Shown here piece by piece: positions 9,202-16,678 of a stretch of DNA of 64,000 nt. Where the stretch lies: NCBI RefSeq assembly GCF_018390515.1, contig NZ_JAHBBK010000003.1:310001-374000 (forward strand). The letters run 5' to 3'. The notes under the pieces are model-generated. The model did not search any database. It was not told the DNA's origin and saw nothing but the letters and a program-made list of their open reading frames with translations. A program made the translations under genes and the position numbers. This DNA is from Mucilaginibacter sp. Bleaf8 (GTDB taxonomy: Bacteria; Bacteroidota; Bacteroidia; Sphingobacteriales; Sphingobacteriaceae). Numbering within the stretch: the stretch's first letter is position 1; each line of letters opens with the position of its first letter.

Positions 9202-10461
9202 CTAAAAAACGATAGCGAATTGGTGCTTCTGTTCCCTGAACTGATAGTGTAACTTCAACTGATAAAGCTGGCTGATCTCGTGAGCTATGGCCAAACCCAG
9301 ACCAACGCCCTGGCGATTAGTGTTCTTTTTTCCGAACCGGGAAAACAGTTGGCTATGATCGAACGAAAGCGGTGTACCCGAGTTTTCGATCAAAAAACAA
9401 TGATCGGTAATGGCAATATGGATATGTCCTTTCGCGGGTGTGTGATGAACGGCATTGGTGATGAGGTTGGAGAGTAATATTTCTATCAGGACCGGGTGTC
9501 CCTGCAGCATTCTATCTGCATTCAGATAAACAGAAAGGCTGATCGGTTTGTCATCGATCAATGCCTGAAGGTGGTCAAGTATCTTGGCTACGGCCGTTTT
9601 TATGCTCACTTCAACCAGGTCAGGGAATTGTTGATTTTCTATTCTGGATAACAATAGCAAACTCTGGTTTAAATGTGTTAAACGCTCAATTACCTCATAT
9701 GATGATTGCAGGTGATGCGCTTGCTCTCTGGTTAGGCCCTGGGATTGAAGCAGCAGATCAAGTTTAGACTGTAAAATGGCCACAGGTGTTTGCATTTCGT
9801 GCGAGGCGTTCTCAATAAAGTTTTTTTGATCTGAGTAGGTCTTTTGATTTTTATTGACCAATTCGTTCACTACCCTGTTCAACTGGTCGAACTCCATGAC
9901 CCCCGAATCCGTATAGATCAAGGTTTGCTCTTTATCAACCTCATAGTTTTGAAGCCAGTCAATGATCTGGTCAAATGGGCTCCATATTTTTTTAGATATA
10001 TTCCTGTTGATCAGTAGCCATCCGATGAAAAGGATGATCAGCAAGATTCCTTGTACTTCAGCAATGCCAACAATGAGATCCTGGCTTTCGACTAAAGATC
10101 GGCGAATAGTAGCACGATATCTTCTATGATTCACTTGCAGCGATGTTGCCAGTTCGCGGTATGGTTCCATTTCATGCGCTAAGGTGTCCAGATACAGTTT
10201 GGGGTAAATAGAATCGCGGAGTGGTGGCGCAGATGCCCCGATCTTAACATCGTTATCCATAGCCAGCCATAGTGCAATGTCCCGCTCGCTCTGTAACTTT
10301 TTAGTCCTGATGATCAACTCCTCTTTCCGTAACCTTAAAGCATCATCTATATCCTGATAATACAATTGCTCGATCACAAAATAAAAAAGGGGGATGCTCA
10401 CCAGCAGTACAACAATGGCGTAACCCAGCAGTATCCTGGAGGTTTTAGTCAATAGCTTCAT
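9202..10461 (-). CDS. Sensor histidine kinase of a two-component system
   Basis: Membrane histidine kinase. Two helices (about residues 10-30 and 140-160) frame a periplasmic sensor of about 110 residues. Then come a linker, the dimerization/phosphoacceptor helix with FIENASHEMQTPVAILQSKL (His in the H-box), and an ATPase domain with the N-box LLSNLITNAVHHTPAKGHI and GVGLGLAIAHEI. The ATG at 10461 is preferred over a TTG three codons earlier. Its first codons lie inside the end of the response regulator gene (17-base overlap), which couples translation of the pair. The efflux operon 57 bases downstream is the obvious target. Confidence 0.9.
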   Translation of the reverse strand: MKLLTKTSRILLGYAIVVLLVSIPLFYFVIEQLYYQDIDDALRLRKEELIIRTKKLQSERDIALWLAMDNDVKIGASAPPLRDSIYPKLYLDTLAHEMEPYRELATSLQVNHRRYRATIRRSLVESQDLIVGIAEVQGILLIILFIGWLLINRNISKKIWSPFDQIIDWLQNYEVDKEQTLIYTDSGVMEFDQLNRVVNELVNKNQKTYSDQKNFIENASHEMQTPVAILQSKLDLLLQSQGLTREQAHHLQSSYEVIERLTHLNQSLLLLSRIENQQFPDLVEVSIKTAVAKILDHLQALIDDKPISLSVYLNADRMLQGHPVLIEILLSNLITNAVHHTPAKGHIHIAITDHCFLIENSGTPLSFDHSQLFSRFGKKNTNRQGVGLGLAIAHEISQLYQLKLHYQFREQKHQFAIVF

Positions 10462-11134
10462 CGCAGTCAAGTTTATAACCTACACCATAAATGGTTTTAA
10501 TGTAGTCACGGCAGCCCGCATCGGTCAATTTCTTTTTCAGGTTTTTCATATGGGCATACACTACATCGTAACTACGGAAATAGCCACTTTCATTTTGGGA
10601 CAGGTGCTGTGAAATGGCCGATTTTGAGATAATACGTTTTCTGTTGGAGATCAGAAACAACAGCAGGTCTAATTCTTTCTTGTTTAATACAAGTGCTTTA
10701 TCATGCACAAATACCATTTTATCTTCGACTTGTACACGCAGTTCATTATGCACAAAAACTTCAGCGCCACTAAAATTTCGGCGGCGGATGATCGCATGTA
10801 GCCTGGCGCTTAATTCTGCCAGATGGAATGGTTTAGCCAGGTAATCATCAGCACCAAGCTTAAGGCCGTTTAATTTATTATCCAATTCATTGAAAGCTGA
10901 AACGATTATTACGCCATCATCTTTTTTAAGCTTTTTTATCAATTTAACAAGATCAAAACCGTTACCGCCAGGTAGTGAGATGTCAAGTATGATACAATCA
11001 AAAATATCATTTATGATTTTTTCACAGGCGGTTTCGTAGTCATTAGCTACTTCGCAGCGGTAGCTCTGACCGGTCAGGAACAAACGGATGCTTTGCAACA
11101 GTTCCGGCTCATCTTCAACGATCAATATTTTCAT
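10445..11134 (-). CDS. OmpR/PhoB-family response regulator
   Basis: DNA-binding response regulator of 229 residues. The receiver domain (1-115) keeps the acidic pair (VEDEP), the phosphoacceptor Asp in DCIILDISLPGGNG, the switch Ser in IIIVSAF and Lys in YLAKPFHLAE. A C-terminal winged helix (about 130-225) of the OmpR type ends YDVVYAHMKNLKKKL and IKTIYGVGYKL. It is the first gene of the minus-strand run that continues through kinase, propeller and efflux genes, so it may control all of them. Confidence 0.92.
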   Translation of the reverse strand: MKILIVEDEPELLQSIRLFLTGQSYRCEVANDYETACEKIINDIFDCIILDISLPGGNGFDLVKLIKKLKKDDGVIIVSAFNELDNKLNGLKLGADDYLAKPFHLAELSARLHAIIRRRNFSGAEVFVHNELRVQVEDKMVFVHDKALVLNKKELDLLLFLISNRKRIISKSAISQHLSQNESGYFRSYDVVYAHMKNLKKKLTDAGCRDYIKTIYGVGYKLDCDEAID

Positions 11135-11207
11135 AATTAAAAAAACTTTATTTCCACTAATAGGCGAAAGCTATATAAAAAACAGAAAAGCATCAGCCTT
11201 TAGCGCG

Positions 11208-11379
11208 TTATACTCCCTCAGTTATGCTTCCGATTAGCAGACGGTTCAATCCTTTTCAACCCTGTGTTCCCGCCATGATCATTTCTGTGGTGTAAAAGCC
11301 CTTCCGGCCGTACTTTTCCTTTGGCTGCACGTATCTGTAGTTTTCCAAAAGCCTGTTCAACTATCGCCGCTTTACTCAT
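11208..11379 (-). pseudogene. Remnant of a universal stress protein, last position of the fluoride operon
   Basis: An ATG overlaps the CLC stop (ATGA) and opens a frame of about 53 codons starting MSKAAIVEQAFGKLQIRA. In a second frame the same DNA reads EMIMAGTQG, then a TGA, then KGLNRLLIGSITEGV and a stop. That second reading matches the C-terminal nucleotide-binding end of universal stress proteins (G-x2-G-x9-G-S/T). A deletion plus frame change has evidently joined two pieces of a UspA-like gene. Such genes occur in fluoride-riboswitch regulons, which fits the neighbours. The 53-codon peptide may still be made but is unlikely to work as a stress protein. Confidence 0.6.
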
Positions 11380-12773
11380 GATTTTTCTTTTTTAAAAGAG
11401 ATCCGGTATTTGCTTAATTTCCGGTGTAAATAGCCTCTTCGCGTCATAGCTTCTGAAAGCGTAGCCTCATGGGCATAGTGATCATCGGATATTTTAGGAA
11501 CAGCAATGCGCTGCGCACTGTAGATGCCTGAATGCCCACTAAAGATATATGCGGTAAAACAAGCTACGGCAAATAGTAGCGCATGTTCACCACCAAAAAG
11601 CTCGATACCCATAAAAGTACAGGCAAGTGGTGTATTTGTAGCACCGGCAAACACTGCGATAAATCCCAATGCGGCAAAAAGGCTTACAGGGGCATTTAAC
11701 ACTATCGATAATGTATTTCCTAATGTTGCCCCAATATAAAATAGCGGGGTAACTTCACCTCCCTTAAACCCGGTGCCTAAAGTTACGGTGGTGTAGATGG
11801 TTTTCCAGAGCCAGCTCCAGGTATCCGAGCCGCCGTTGTGGAAAGCTGAGGGGATAGTTACTGCCCCAGGATGCTCCGCATCAATACCTAAACCTAAATA
11901 ATCAGGCTTGCCGTTAATAAAATAAAGGCCGATGATAAGCAGGCCGCCAAATACCGGGATCATCCATTTATGCTTAAAAAGTTTAACGCAGATAGTCTTG
12001 ATCTCATGCACCATGCCGGCAAAAAGATAACTTGCCAGTCCAAATGCCGCGGATGCCAGGATAACCTTTAATAACAACAACAGATCAAAATGAAACAGAT
12101 CGGACACTATAAGCGGCGCATAGGCCGGTAGGGTGTCGATGTGGTAATGCACATGGGTAACATGCCAGGCGGATACGGTCATATCGCCGACAACAGCAGC
12201 GATCAAGGCAGGAATTAATGCGTCATATTGTATCTTACCGATAGTGAGCACTTCCATCGCGAATATAGCACCAGTAACAGGGGTGCCAAAGACAGCGCCG
12301 AAACCTGCTGCCATACCGGCGGTTAATATCATACGCATATCGGGGCCTTTCAATTTGAACCAGCTACCAAACATAGAAGCGATACTGCCGCCTATCTGCA
12401 CCGCAGTACCCTCACGTCCGGCTGAGCCACCAAATAAATGAGTGATAACTGTGGTGATCAGAATAATAGGGGCCATGCGTTTAGGTACACCTCCACCCGC
12501 TTCATGGATCTGTTCCATGATCAGATTATTTCCTTTTTCAGAGGATTTACCTACCGATTGATATATGAAATGAATAAGTATCCCGGCTAATGGCAACAGG
12601 AAGAGCAGCCAAAAATGCGCGAAGCGAAAATGAATGGCGGCGCCCAAAAGCCATAAAAAGAAAGCGATCATACTGCCGACCATCAGCGCTATAGGGATTA
12701 CCAGCACCGTCCATTTAAAGAGCTGTTTTAGGATGGCGTAATGTTCTTTCAGGTTTATCGTATTGTCGTCCAT
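11376..12773 (-). CDS. CLC-family anion transporter, probable fluoride (CLC-F) type
   Basis: CLC anion channel/antiporter, 465 residues with about ten hydrophobic segments. It has GSAGREGTAVQIGG (the GREGP-type motif with the gating Glu) and GFKGGEVTPLFYIGATLG. In place of the chloride-coordinating GSGIP motif it has GNNLI (near residue 80), a feature I associate with the fluoride-exporting CLC-F clade. The fluoride riboswitch at the head of the operon and the enolase gene next door support export of toxic F-. It starts 7 bases after the enolase stop. Generic annotation would call it a voltage-gated chloride channel. Confidence 0.85.
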   Translation of the reverse strand: MDDNTINLKEHYAILKQLFKWTVLVIPIALMVGSMIAFFLWLLGAAIHFRFAHFWLLFLLPLAGILIHFIYQSVGKSSEKGNNLIMEQIHEAGGGVPKRMAPIILITTVITHLFGGSAGREGTAVQIGGSIASMFGSWFKLKGPDMRMILTAGMAAGFGAVFGTPVTGAIFAMEVLTIGKIQYDALIPALIAAVVGDMTVSAWHVTHVHYHIDTLPAYAPLIVSDLFHFDLLLLLKVILASAAFGLASYLFAGMVHEIKTICVKLFKHKWMIPVFGGLLIIGLYFINGKPDYLGLGIDAEHPGAVTIPSAFHNGGSDTWSWLWKTIYTTVTLGTGFKGGEVTPLFYIGATLGNTLSIVLNAPVSLFAALGFIAVFAGATNTPLACTFMGIELFGGEHALLFAVACFTAYIFSGHSGIYSAQRIAVPKISDDHYAHEATLSEAMTRRGYLHRKLSKYRISFKKEKS

Positions 12774-12780
12774 TTTCCGA

Positions 12781-14058
12781 TCATATTTTAAAAGTTTCTA
12801 TTCCAGCGAACGACGCTTTAGCGCCTAATTCTTCTTCTATACGTAGTAACTGATTGAATTTAGCGATCCGCTCGGAACGGCACCCGCTACCGGTTTTGAT
12901 GTGCCCCGCGTTAGTAGCTACTACGAGATCTGCGATGGTTGTATCTTCGGTTTCACCGCTCCTGTGAGAGATGAAGCAGTTATAATTATTTGCCTGTGCC
13001 AGTTTCACAGCTTCCAGCGTTTCCGTAATGGTGCCGATCTGATTTAATTTGATCAACACACTGTTACCAATACCCTCCTTGATCCCTTCGGTGATGATGG
13101 CAGGATTAGTGCAGAAGATATCGTCACCCACCAGTTCAACTATATTACCTAAAGCAGCTGTCATTTGTTTCCAGCCCTTCCAGTCATTCTCGCCCAGTCC
13201 ATCTTCTAATAATACAATTGGATACTGCTTGATCCACCTATCCCACAACATAACCAATTCTTCGGTAGTGATCTGACGCTGATCGCTTTTATAAAACAGG
13301 TATTTACCGTTTTGCCACATCTCGCTGGTGGCGGGGTCAAGGCAAATTGAGATATCCGCGCCCGGTTTGTACCCCGCTTTCTGAATAGCTTCCAGTATCA
13401 CCTCCATTGCTTCTTCGTTAGATTTTAAATTTGGGGCGAAACCGCCTTCATCACCTACACCGGTATAGTAACCTTTGCTTTTAAGGAGGCTGCGCAAGCT
13501 ATGAAATACTTCTTCCCCCATACGGATGCTTTCCTTAAAGGACGGCGCATTGTGCGGAGCGATCATGAATTCCTGGAAATCGATATTATTATCAGCATGT
13601 CTGCCGCCGTTGATAACATTCATGCACGGAACAGGCATTGTATAAATATCTCTTTCGATCAGCTGACGATATAGAGGGATGTTTTTTGAAACAGACTGTA
13701 CACGCGCAAAAGCAATAGAGGCGGCCAAAATTGCATTGGCTCCTAATCGTGATTTATTTTCAGTACCATCCAACTTAATAAGCAACTCGTCAAATGTTTT
13801 CTGGTCAACAAACTCCGTGGCCGACATAACTTCTGCAACCTCGCCATTCATTTGAGCGACGGCCTTTTCGACACCTTTCCCGTTATAGCGTTTAGCGTCG
13901 CCATCACGCAGTTCAACCGCTTCCTTTTCTCCGGTACTGGCGCCTGATGGTGATATTCCCCTTGCTTTTGCCCCGTTTTCGAGTTCAATCTCAGCCTCCA
14001 CTGTAGGGTTGCCACGCGAATCCAAGATTTCTCTCGCTTTAAATTGTTTGATTTTCAT
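12781..14058 (-). CDS. eno: Enolase (phosphopyruvate hydratase), fluoride-operon copy
   Basis: Enolase, 2-phosphoglycerate to phosphoenolpyruvate, 425 residues. Motifs: ASTGEKEAVELRDGD (loop 1), GGRHADNNIDFQEFMIAPH, GDEGGFAPNL with catalytic Glu, and metal ligands in SICLDPATSE, IVLLEDGLGE and ELVGDDIFCTN. The catalytic Lys is in SVLIKLNQIGT and the signature loop in CFISHRSGETEDT. Enolase is a classic target of fluoride, which forms an inhibitory Mg-fluoride-phosphate complex. A copy between the riboswitch and the CLC gene is best read as extra enolase made under fluoride stress, not the housekeeping copy. Its ATG overlaps the upstream stop (ATGA). Confidence 0.95.
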   Translation of the reverse strand: MKIKQFKAREILDSRGNPTVEAEIELENGAKARGISPSGASTGEKEAVELRDGDAKRYNGKGVEKAVAQMNGEVAEVMSATEFVDQKTFDELLIKLDGTENKSRLGANAILAASIAFARVQSVSKNIPLYRQLIERDIYTMPVPCMNVINGGRHADNNIDFQEFMIAPHNAPSFKESIRMGEEVFHSLRSLLKSKGYYTGVGDEGGFAPNLKSNEEAMEVILEAIQKAGYKPGADISICLDPATSEMWQNGKYLFYKSDQRQITTEELVMLWDRWIKQYPIVLLEDGLGENDWKGWKQMTAALGNIVELVGDDIFCTNPAIITEGIKEGIGNSVLIKLNQIGTITETLEAVKLAQANNYNCFISHRSGETEDTTIADLVVATNAGHIKTGSGCRSERIAKFNQLLRIEEELGAKASFAGIETFKI

Positions 14059-14375
14059 ATATTAAGATATTTAAGATTTATCAATGTGATACAGACACAC
14101 CAGGCAATAAAAAGGATCGCAACAGCCAAAATGGTCCCCACGGGCCGGGTACGCGCAAAGATCAGTACGAAAATAGCTGACAGTATCATGCCCCCGCTGA
14201 TTTCTGTTAAGAGCTGAAGTAATTTATTGTGTCCGCCACCTGAAAAAGAATTGATGAGGATGAAGCTCTCCGCTTTACCAAGGCTTAGCCCAAAAAGGAA
14301 TAATGGCACCAGGTAGCAACCTAAACCGGCAGAATTTTGCTTAATAATGTAAAAGAGAGACGCTGATCTTTTCAC
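14055..14375 (-). CDS. Short membrane protein resembling the N-terminal half of a PAP2 phosphatase
   Basis: First gene of the fluoride operon, 106 residues with three hydrophobic segments (about 15-32, 58-75, 80-100). The stretch ESFILINSFSGGGHNKLLQ followed by LLTEISGGMILSAIFVLIF resembles the N-terminal part of PAP2 phosphatases (F-x-L-I-N-S-x-H..., then T-x-L-G-D-G...). The protein stops where the catalytic KxxxxxxRP motif should begin, so it has no active site. It is either a truncated phosphatase or a small membrane protein of its own. The start is GTG at 14375, directly behind the riboswitch hairpin. Its TGA overlaps the enolase ATG. Confidence 0.6.
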   Translation of the reverse strand: MKRSASLFYIIKQNSAGLGCYLVPLFLFGLSLGKAESFILINSFSGGGHNKLLQLLTEISGGMILSAIFVLIFARTRPVGTILAVAILFIAWCVCITLINLKYLNI

Positions 14376-14427
14376 CTACAAATAATTTTACGCGCAAAAC
14401 CTGCATGGTCTTGTGCAATATTTGTAG
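14376..14427 (-). promoter_or_regulatory. Expression platform of the fluoride riboswitch (start-site hairpin)
   Basis: Read on the minus strand, CTACAAATA (14427-14419) is exactly complementary to TATTTGTAG (14384-14376), the bases just before the GTG start. Inside, GCACAAGACC can pair with GGTTTTGCGC with one mismatch and one wobble, giving one long hairpin. The 5' arm begins with the CTAC that the aptamer uses in its ligand-bound fold. With fluoride bound, CTAC is held by the aptamer and the ribosome-binding region is free. Without fluoride the long hairpin would hide it. A translational ON switch is inferred. Confidence 0.7.
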
Positions 14428-14476
14428 ACGTCATCAGCACGAGGCGGTTATTTTAAACGGAAGACATCATTTCCGT
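14424..14476 (-). ncRNA. Fluoride riboswitch aptamer (crcB motif)
   Basis: On the minus strand the leader reads ACGGAAATGATGTCTTCCGT, an ACGGAA/TTCCGT hairpin with ATGATGTC in the loop, then a linker, AACCGCC, and GCTGATGACGTCTAC. These are the conserved blocks of the crcB RNA motif in the right order. The loop GATGT pairs with ACGTC of the last block (one G-U), making the pseudoknot that encloses the fluoride ion. The P3 stem is very short here, the one weak point. Downstream genes (enolase, fluoride-type CLC, stress-protein remnant) are classic members of the fluoride regulon. Confidence 0.88.
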
Positions 14477-14487
14477 TTTAAGATGAA

Positions 14488-14495
14488 CAAAGATA
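14488..14495 (-). promoter_or_regulatory. Probable -7 promoter element of the fluoride operon
   Basis: TATCTTTG on the minus strand matches the Bacteroidota -7 consensus TAnnTTTG exactly and lies 12 bases before the aptamer. A TTAG about 20 bases further upstream is only a weak -33 element. Placement fits a transcript that starts just before the riboswitch. Confidence 0.5.
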
Positions 14496-14589
14496 TATAT
14501 TAATACTGTAATATACTAATGGCCTGAGTATTAATTAAAAACCGTCATTTAGATAAAGGATGGAGAATGGTCCCTTTTTCACCCCTATC

Positions 14590-14753
14590 CGCAAAGATAT
14601 CCCGCCGCCGGGATAAAAAGTCAAGGCTATACAAGCGTGGCTCGGGTTGTCCGCTTTCAGCGGATGCGCCACGGCCTTGACATTTTAACCGGCTCGCGCG
14701 GTTGGTTGCTTAAGCGATGAATAAGGAATGGTGAGTTCAATTGCATGGCGGCC
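14590..14753. repeat. 164-bp structured repeat, copy 1
   Basis: Same length and about 85% identical to 17955-18118, in the same orientation. The core is a strong imperfect palindrome: GTCAAGGC ... GCCTTGAC outside, CGTGGC ... GCCACG next, and CCGC-TTTCA-GCGG at the tip, with an unpaired TATACAAG on the 5' side. The 3' part (GGTTGCTTAAGCGATGAATA) is also conserved. It has no coding capacity. The two copies bracket the Fic and sulfite-oxidase genes. It may be a non-autonomous mobile element or a structured RNA; the family is not recognised. Confidence 0.75.
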
Positions 14754-14826
14754 AGCGAGAAGAAGTCTATTAATTTTGAAGTCTCTATTTCATTATACGC
14801 ATAGATAGACATACTATAAAAATTTA

Positions 14827-14916
14827 TTTAGGGTGAGATTTTTGTCAAAAAACGCCATTTAGGGTGAAATTTTTGCTTTTTAGGGGTTGTTTCATTAGTT
14901 TAGGGTGAAATTTTTG
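14827..14916 (+). promoter_or_regulatory. Three direct repeats before the fic gene (probable operator)
   Basis: TTTAGGGTGARATTTTTG occurs at 14827-14844, 14858-14875 and 14899-14916, with one variable base. Start-to-start distances are 31 and 41 bp, close to three and four helical turns, so all copies face the same side of the DNA. The last ends 13 bases before the Fic start codon. The Fic protein has an N-terminal AbiEi-like, possibly DNA-binding domain, so autorepression at this iterated site is a natural guess. Confidence 0.65.
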
Positions 14917-14929
14917 CAGCATTTTGATT

Positions 14930-16471
14930 ATGGATAAGAGTTTGCCATTGCATTTACAGGAAATTATTTTTTCAAGCAGTGAACCGGGCCTAAGCAGGCA
15001 GATCGGCCAATTGGTAAAAGAAAAGAAACTTCGTAAGTTGCTCCCCCGCGTTTATACACCGAATTTTACTGACTCTCCGGAAGAAATTGTCAAAAGAAAC
15101 CTGTTTTCCATTATCGGCCATTTATATCCGGGAATAATACTAAGTCACCGTTCGGCACTGGAGTTTAAACCAACCAATACCGGTGATATTTTTTTGACTT
15201 ACAGCTATAAGCGAAAGTCAAAAGTTCCAGGAGTAACCTTAAATATTATGGACGGGCCTCATTATATTGATGGCGACAACCCGCTCACTCTAGGTTTATA
15301 TGTTTCGCAACAGGCACGGGCGTTTCTCGAAAATTTTCAGGATTCCCGAAAACCCGGACCTGAATCAAAAACTTTAACCATACCTGAACTGGAAGAACGA
15401 TTGGAAAAGATAGCAAGGGTAAAAGGTGAGGCTGGGTTGAATGAACTAAGAGACAAAGCAAGGGAGATTTCGGGCAGAATAGGGATGGTAAAGGAGTTTA
15501 ATAAAATGAATAAGCTGATCAGCGCTTTACTGGCAACTGGCCATGCCAACATTTTATCATCGCCCATAGCTATTGCCCGCACATTCGGGCATCCTTATGA
15601 CCCGAATAGAGTATCACTTTTTGAAAAACTTTTTGTAGAGTTACAGCAGGATGAATTTCCATCTTTACCTGAGGAAAATTCATCAAGTTATACCTTTCGG
15701 AATTTTGCATTTTTCGAGGCTTACTTTTCAAACTACATAGAAGGGACAGAATTTGAAATTGGCGAAGCGAAGAAAATCATTCAGACAGAAACACCACTGC
15801 CAGCCCGCGACGAGGATTCGCATGATATTTTGGGTACCTATAAGTTGTTGAGCAACTATCAAGAAATGTCAATTATCCCGCAAACTGCAGAACAGTTGCT
15901 GCATGTTCTGCAGTATCGCCATAAGATTTTACTTAGTGCCCGTTTATCAAAGAAGCCGGGAGAATTTAAAGATAAGAATAACCGAGCAGGCGATACTTTT
16001 TTCGTTGACCAAAGCTTAGTAAAAGGAACGTTGACAAAAGGTTTTGACTTTTATAGGAATTTGAACGATCCTTTTGCAAAAGCAGCCTTCATGATGTTTA
16101 TGATCAGTGAAGTCCATCCATTTCTGGACGGCAACGGCCGACTGGCTCGGGTGATGATGAATGCAGAATTGGTAAAGGCGGGACAAACCAGGATCATTAT
16201 ACCAACTGTTTACAGGGAAGATTATATGGGAGCGCTACGTAAATTAACACGCCAGCAAATACCATCCGCCTATATTCGTATGTTATCCCGCGCCCAGCAA
16301 TTCAGTGCGACAATTACTGGTGCAAACATGGATGAAATGCAATATCAGTTACAAAATGCCAATGCTTTTTCAGAGCCGGAAGAAGGAAAACTAACATTTC
16401 AACCAGTTATGTACAATAACGAAGTATCAAAGGATGAAGATAAGGAAAGACACAGGGGATTTAAGCGATAA
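14930..16471 (+). CDS. Fic/DOC family protein with AbiEi-like N-terminal domain
   Basis: Predicted AMP- (or other NMP-) transferase of 513 residues. The Fic core has the catalytic motif HPFLDGNGRLAR (about residues 400-411). An inhibitory-helix motif SNYIEG, fitting (S/T)xxxE(G/N), lies near residue 270 on the N-terminal side of the core, so the enzyme is probably self-inhibited. Residues 1-120 (QEIIFSSSEPGLSRQIGQLV... ILSHRSALEF) resemble the AbiEi/type IV antitoxin winged-helix region, which often binds DNA. The start is the ATG at 14930; a TTG two codons upstream is less likely. No separate antitoxin gene is present. The target protein is unknown. Confidence 0.8.
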   Translation: MDKSLPLHLQEIIFSSSEPGLSRQIGQLVKEKKLRKLLPRVYTPNFTDSPEEIVKRNLFSIIGHLYPGIILSHRSALEFKPTNTGDIFLTYSYKRKSKVPGVTLNIMDGPHYIDGDNPLTLGLYVSQQARAFLENFQDSRKPGPESKTLTIPELEERLEKIARVKGEAGLNELRDKAREISGRIGMVKEFNKMNKLISALLATGHANILSSPIAIARTFGHPYDPNRVSLFEKLFVELQQDEFPSLPEENSSSYTFRNFAFFEAYFSNYIEGTEFEIGEAKKIIQTETPLPARDEDSHDILGTYKLLSNYQEMSIIPQTAEQLLHVLQYRHKILLSARLSKKPGEFKDKNNRAGDTFFVDQSLVKGTLTKGFDFYRNLNDPFAKAAFMMFMISEVHPFLDGNGRLARVMMNAELVKAGQTRIIIPTVYREDYMGALRKLTRQQIPSAYIRMLSRAQQFSATITGANMDEMQYQLQNANAFSEPEEGKLTFQPVMYNNEVSKDEDKERHRGFKR

Positions 16472-16678
16472 AATATTGATAAAGTTAACGCAATCATCTC
16501 TACATGATATACCATGTCAAGGGGATTTATCTTTTCTTATTAGTGTTCGTGCCTGCGTTATGCATATAATTTAAGCAATTAAGAGGCTGAATTATTGGTA
16601 ACCCTTGAGCCTATTGCCGCAAACAAAATGTAATACCAAACCTTAACTACTTATCACTCAAATCAAAATTGATCAATT

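Noticed and set aside
11500..11530. TGCGCA site inside the CLC gene as a third WYL operator
   Set aside because: The second copy at 13-bp spacing and the GATACAAAGA element are missing; it is within coding sequence.
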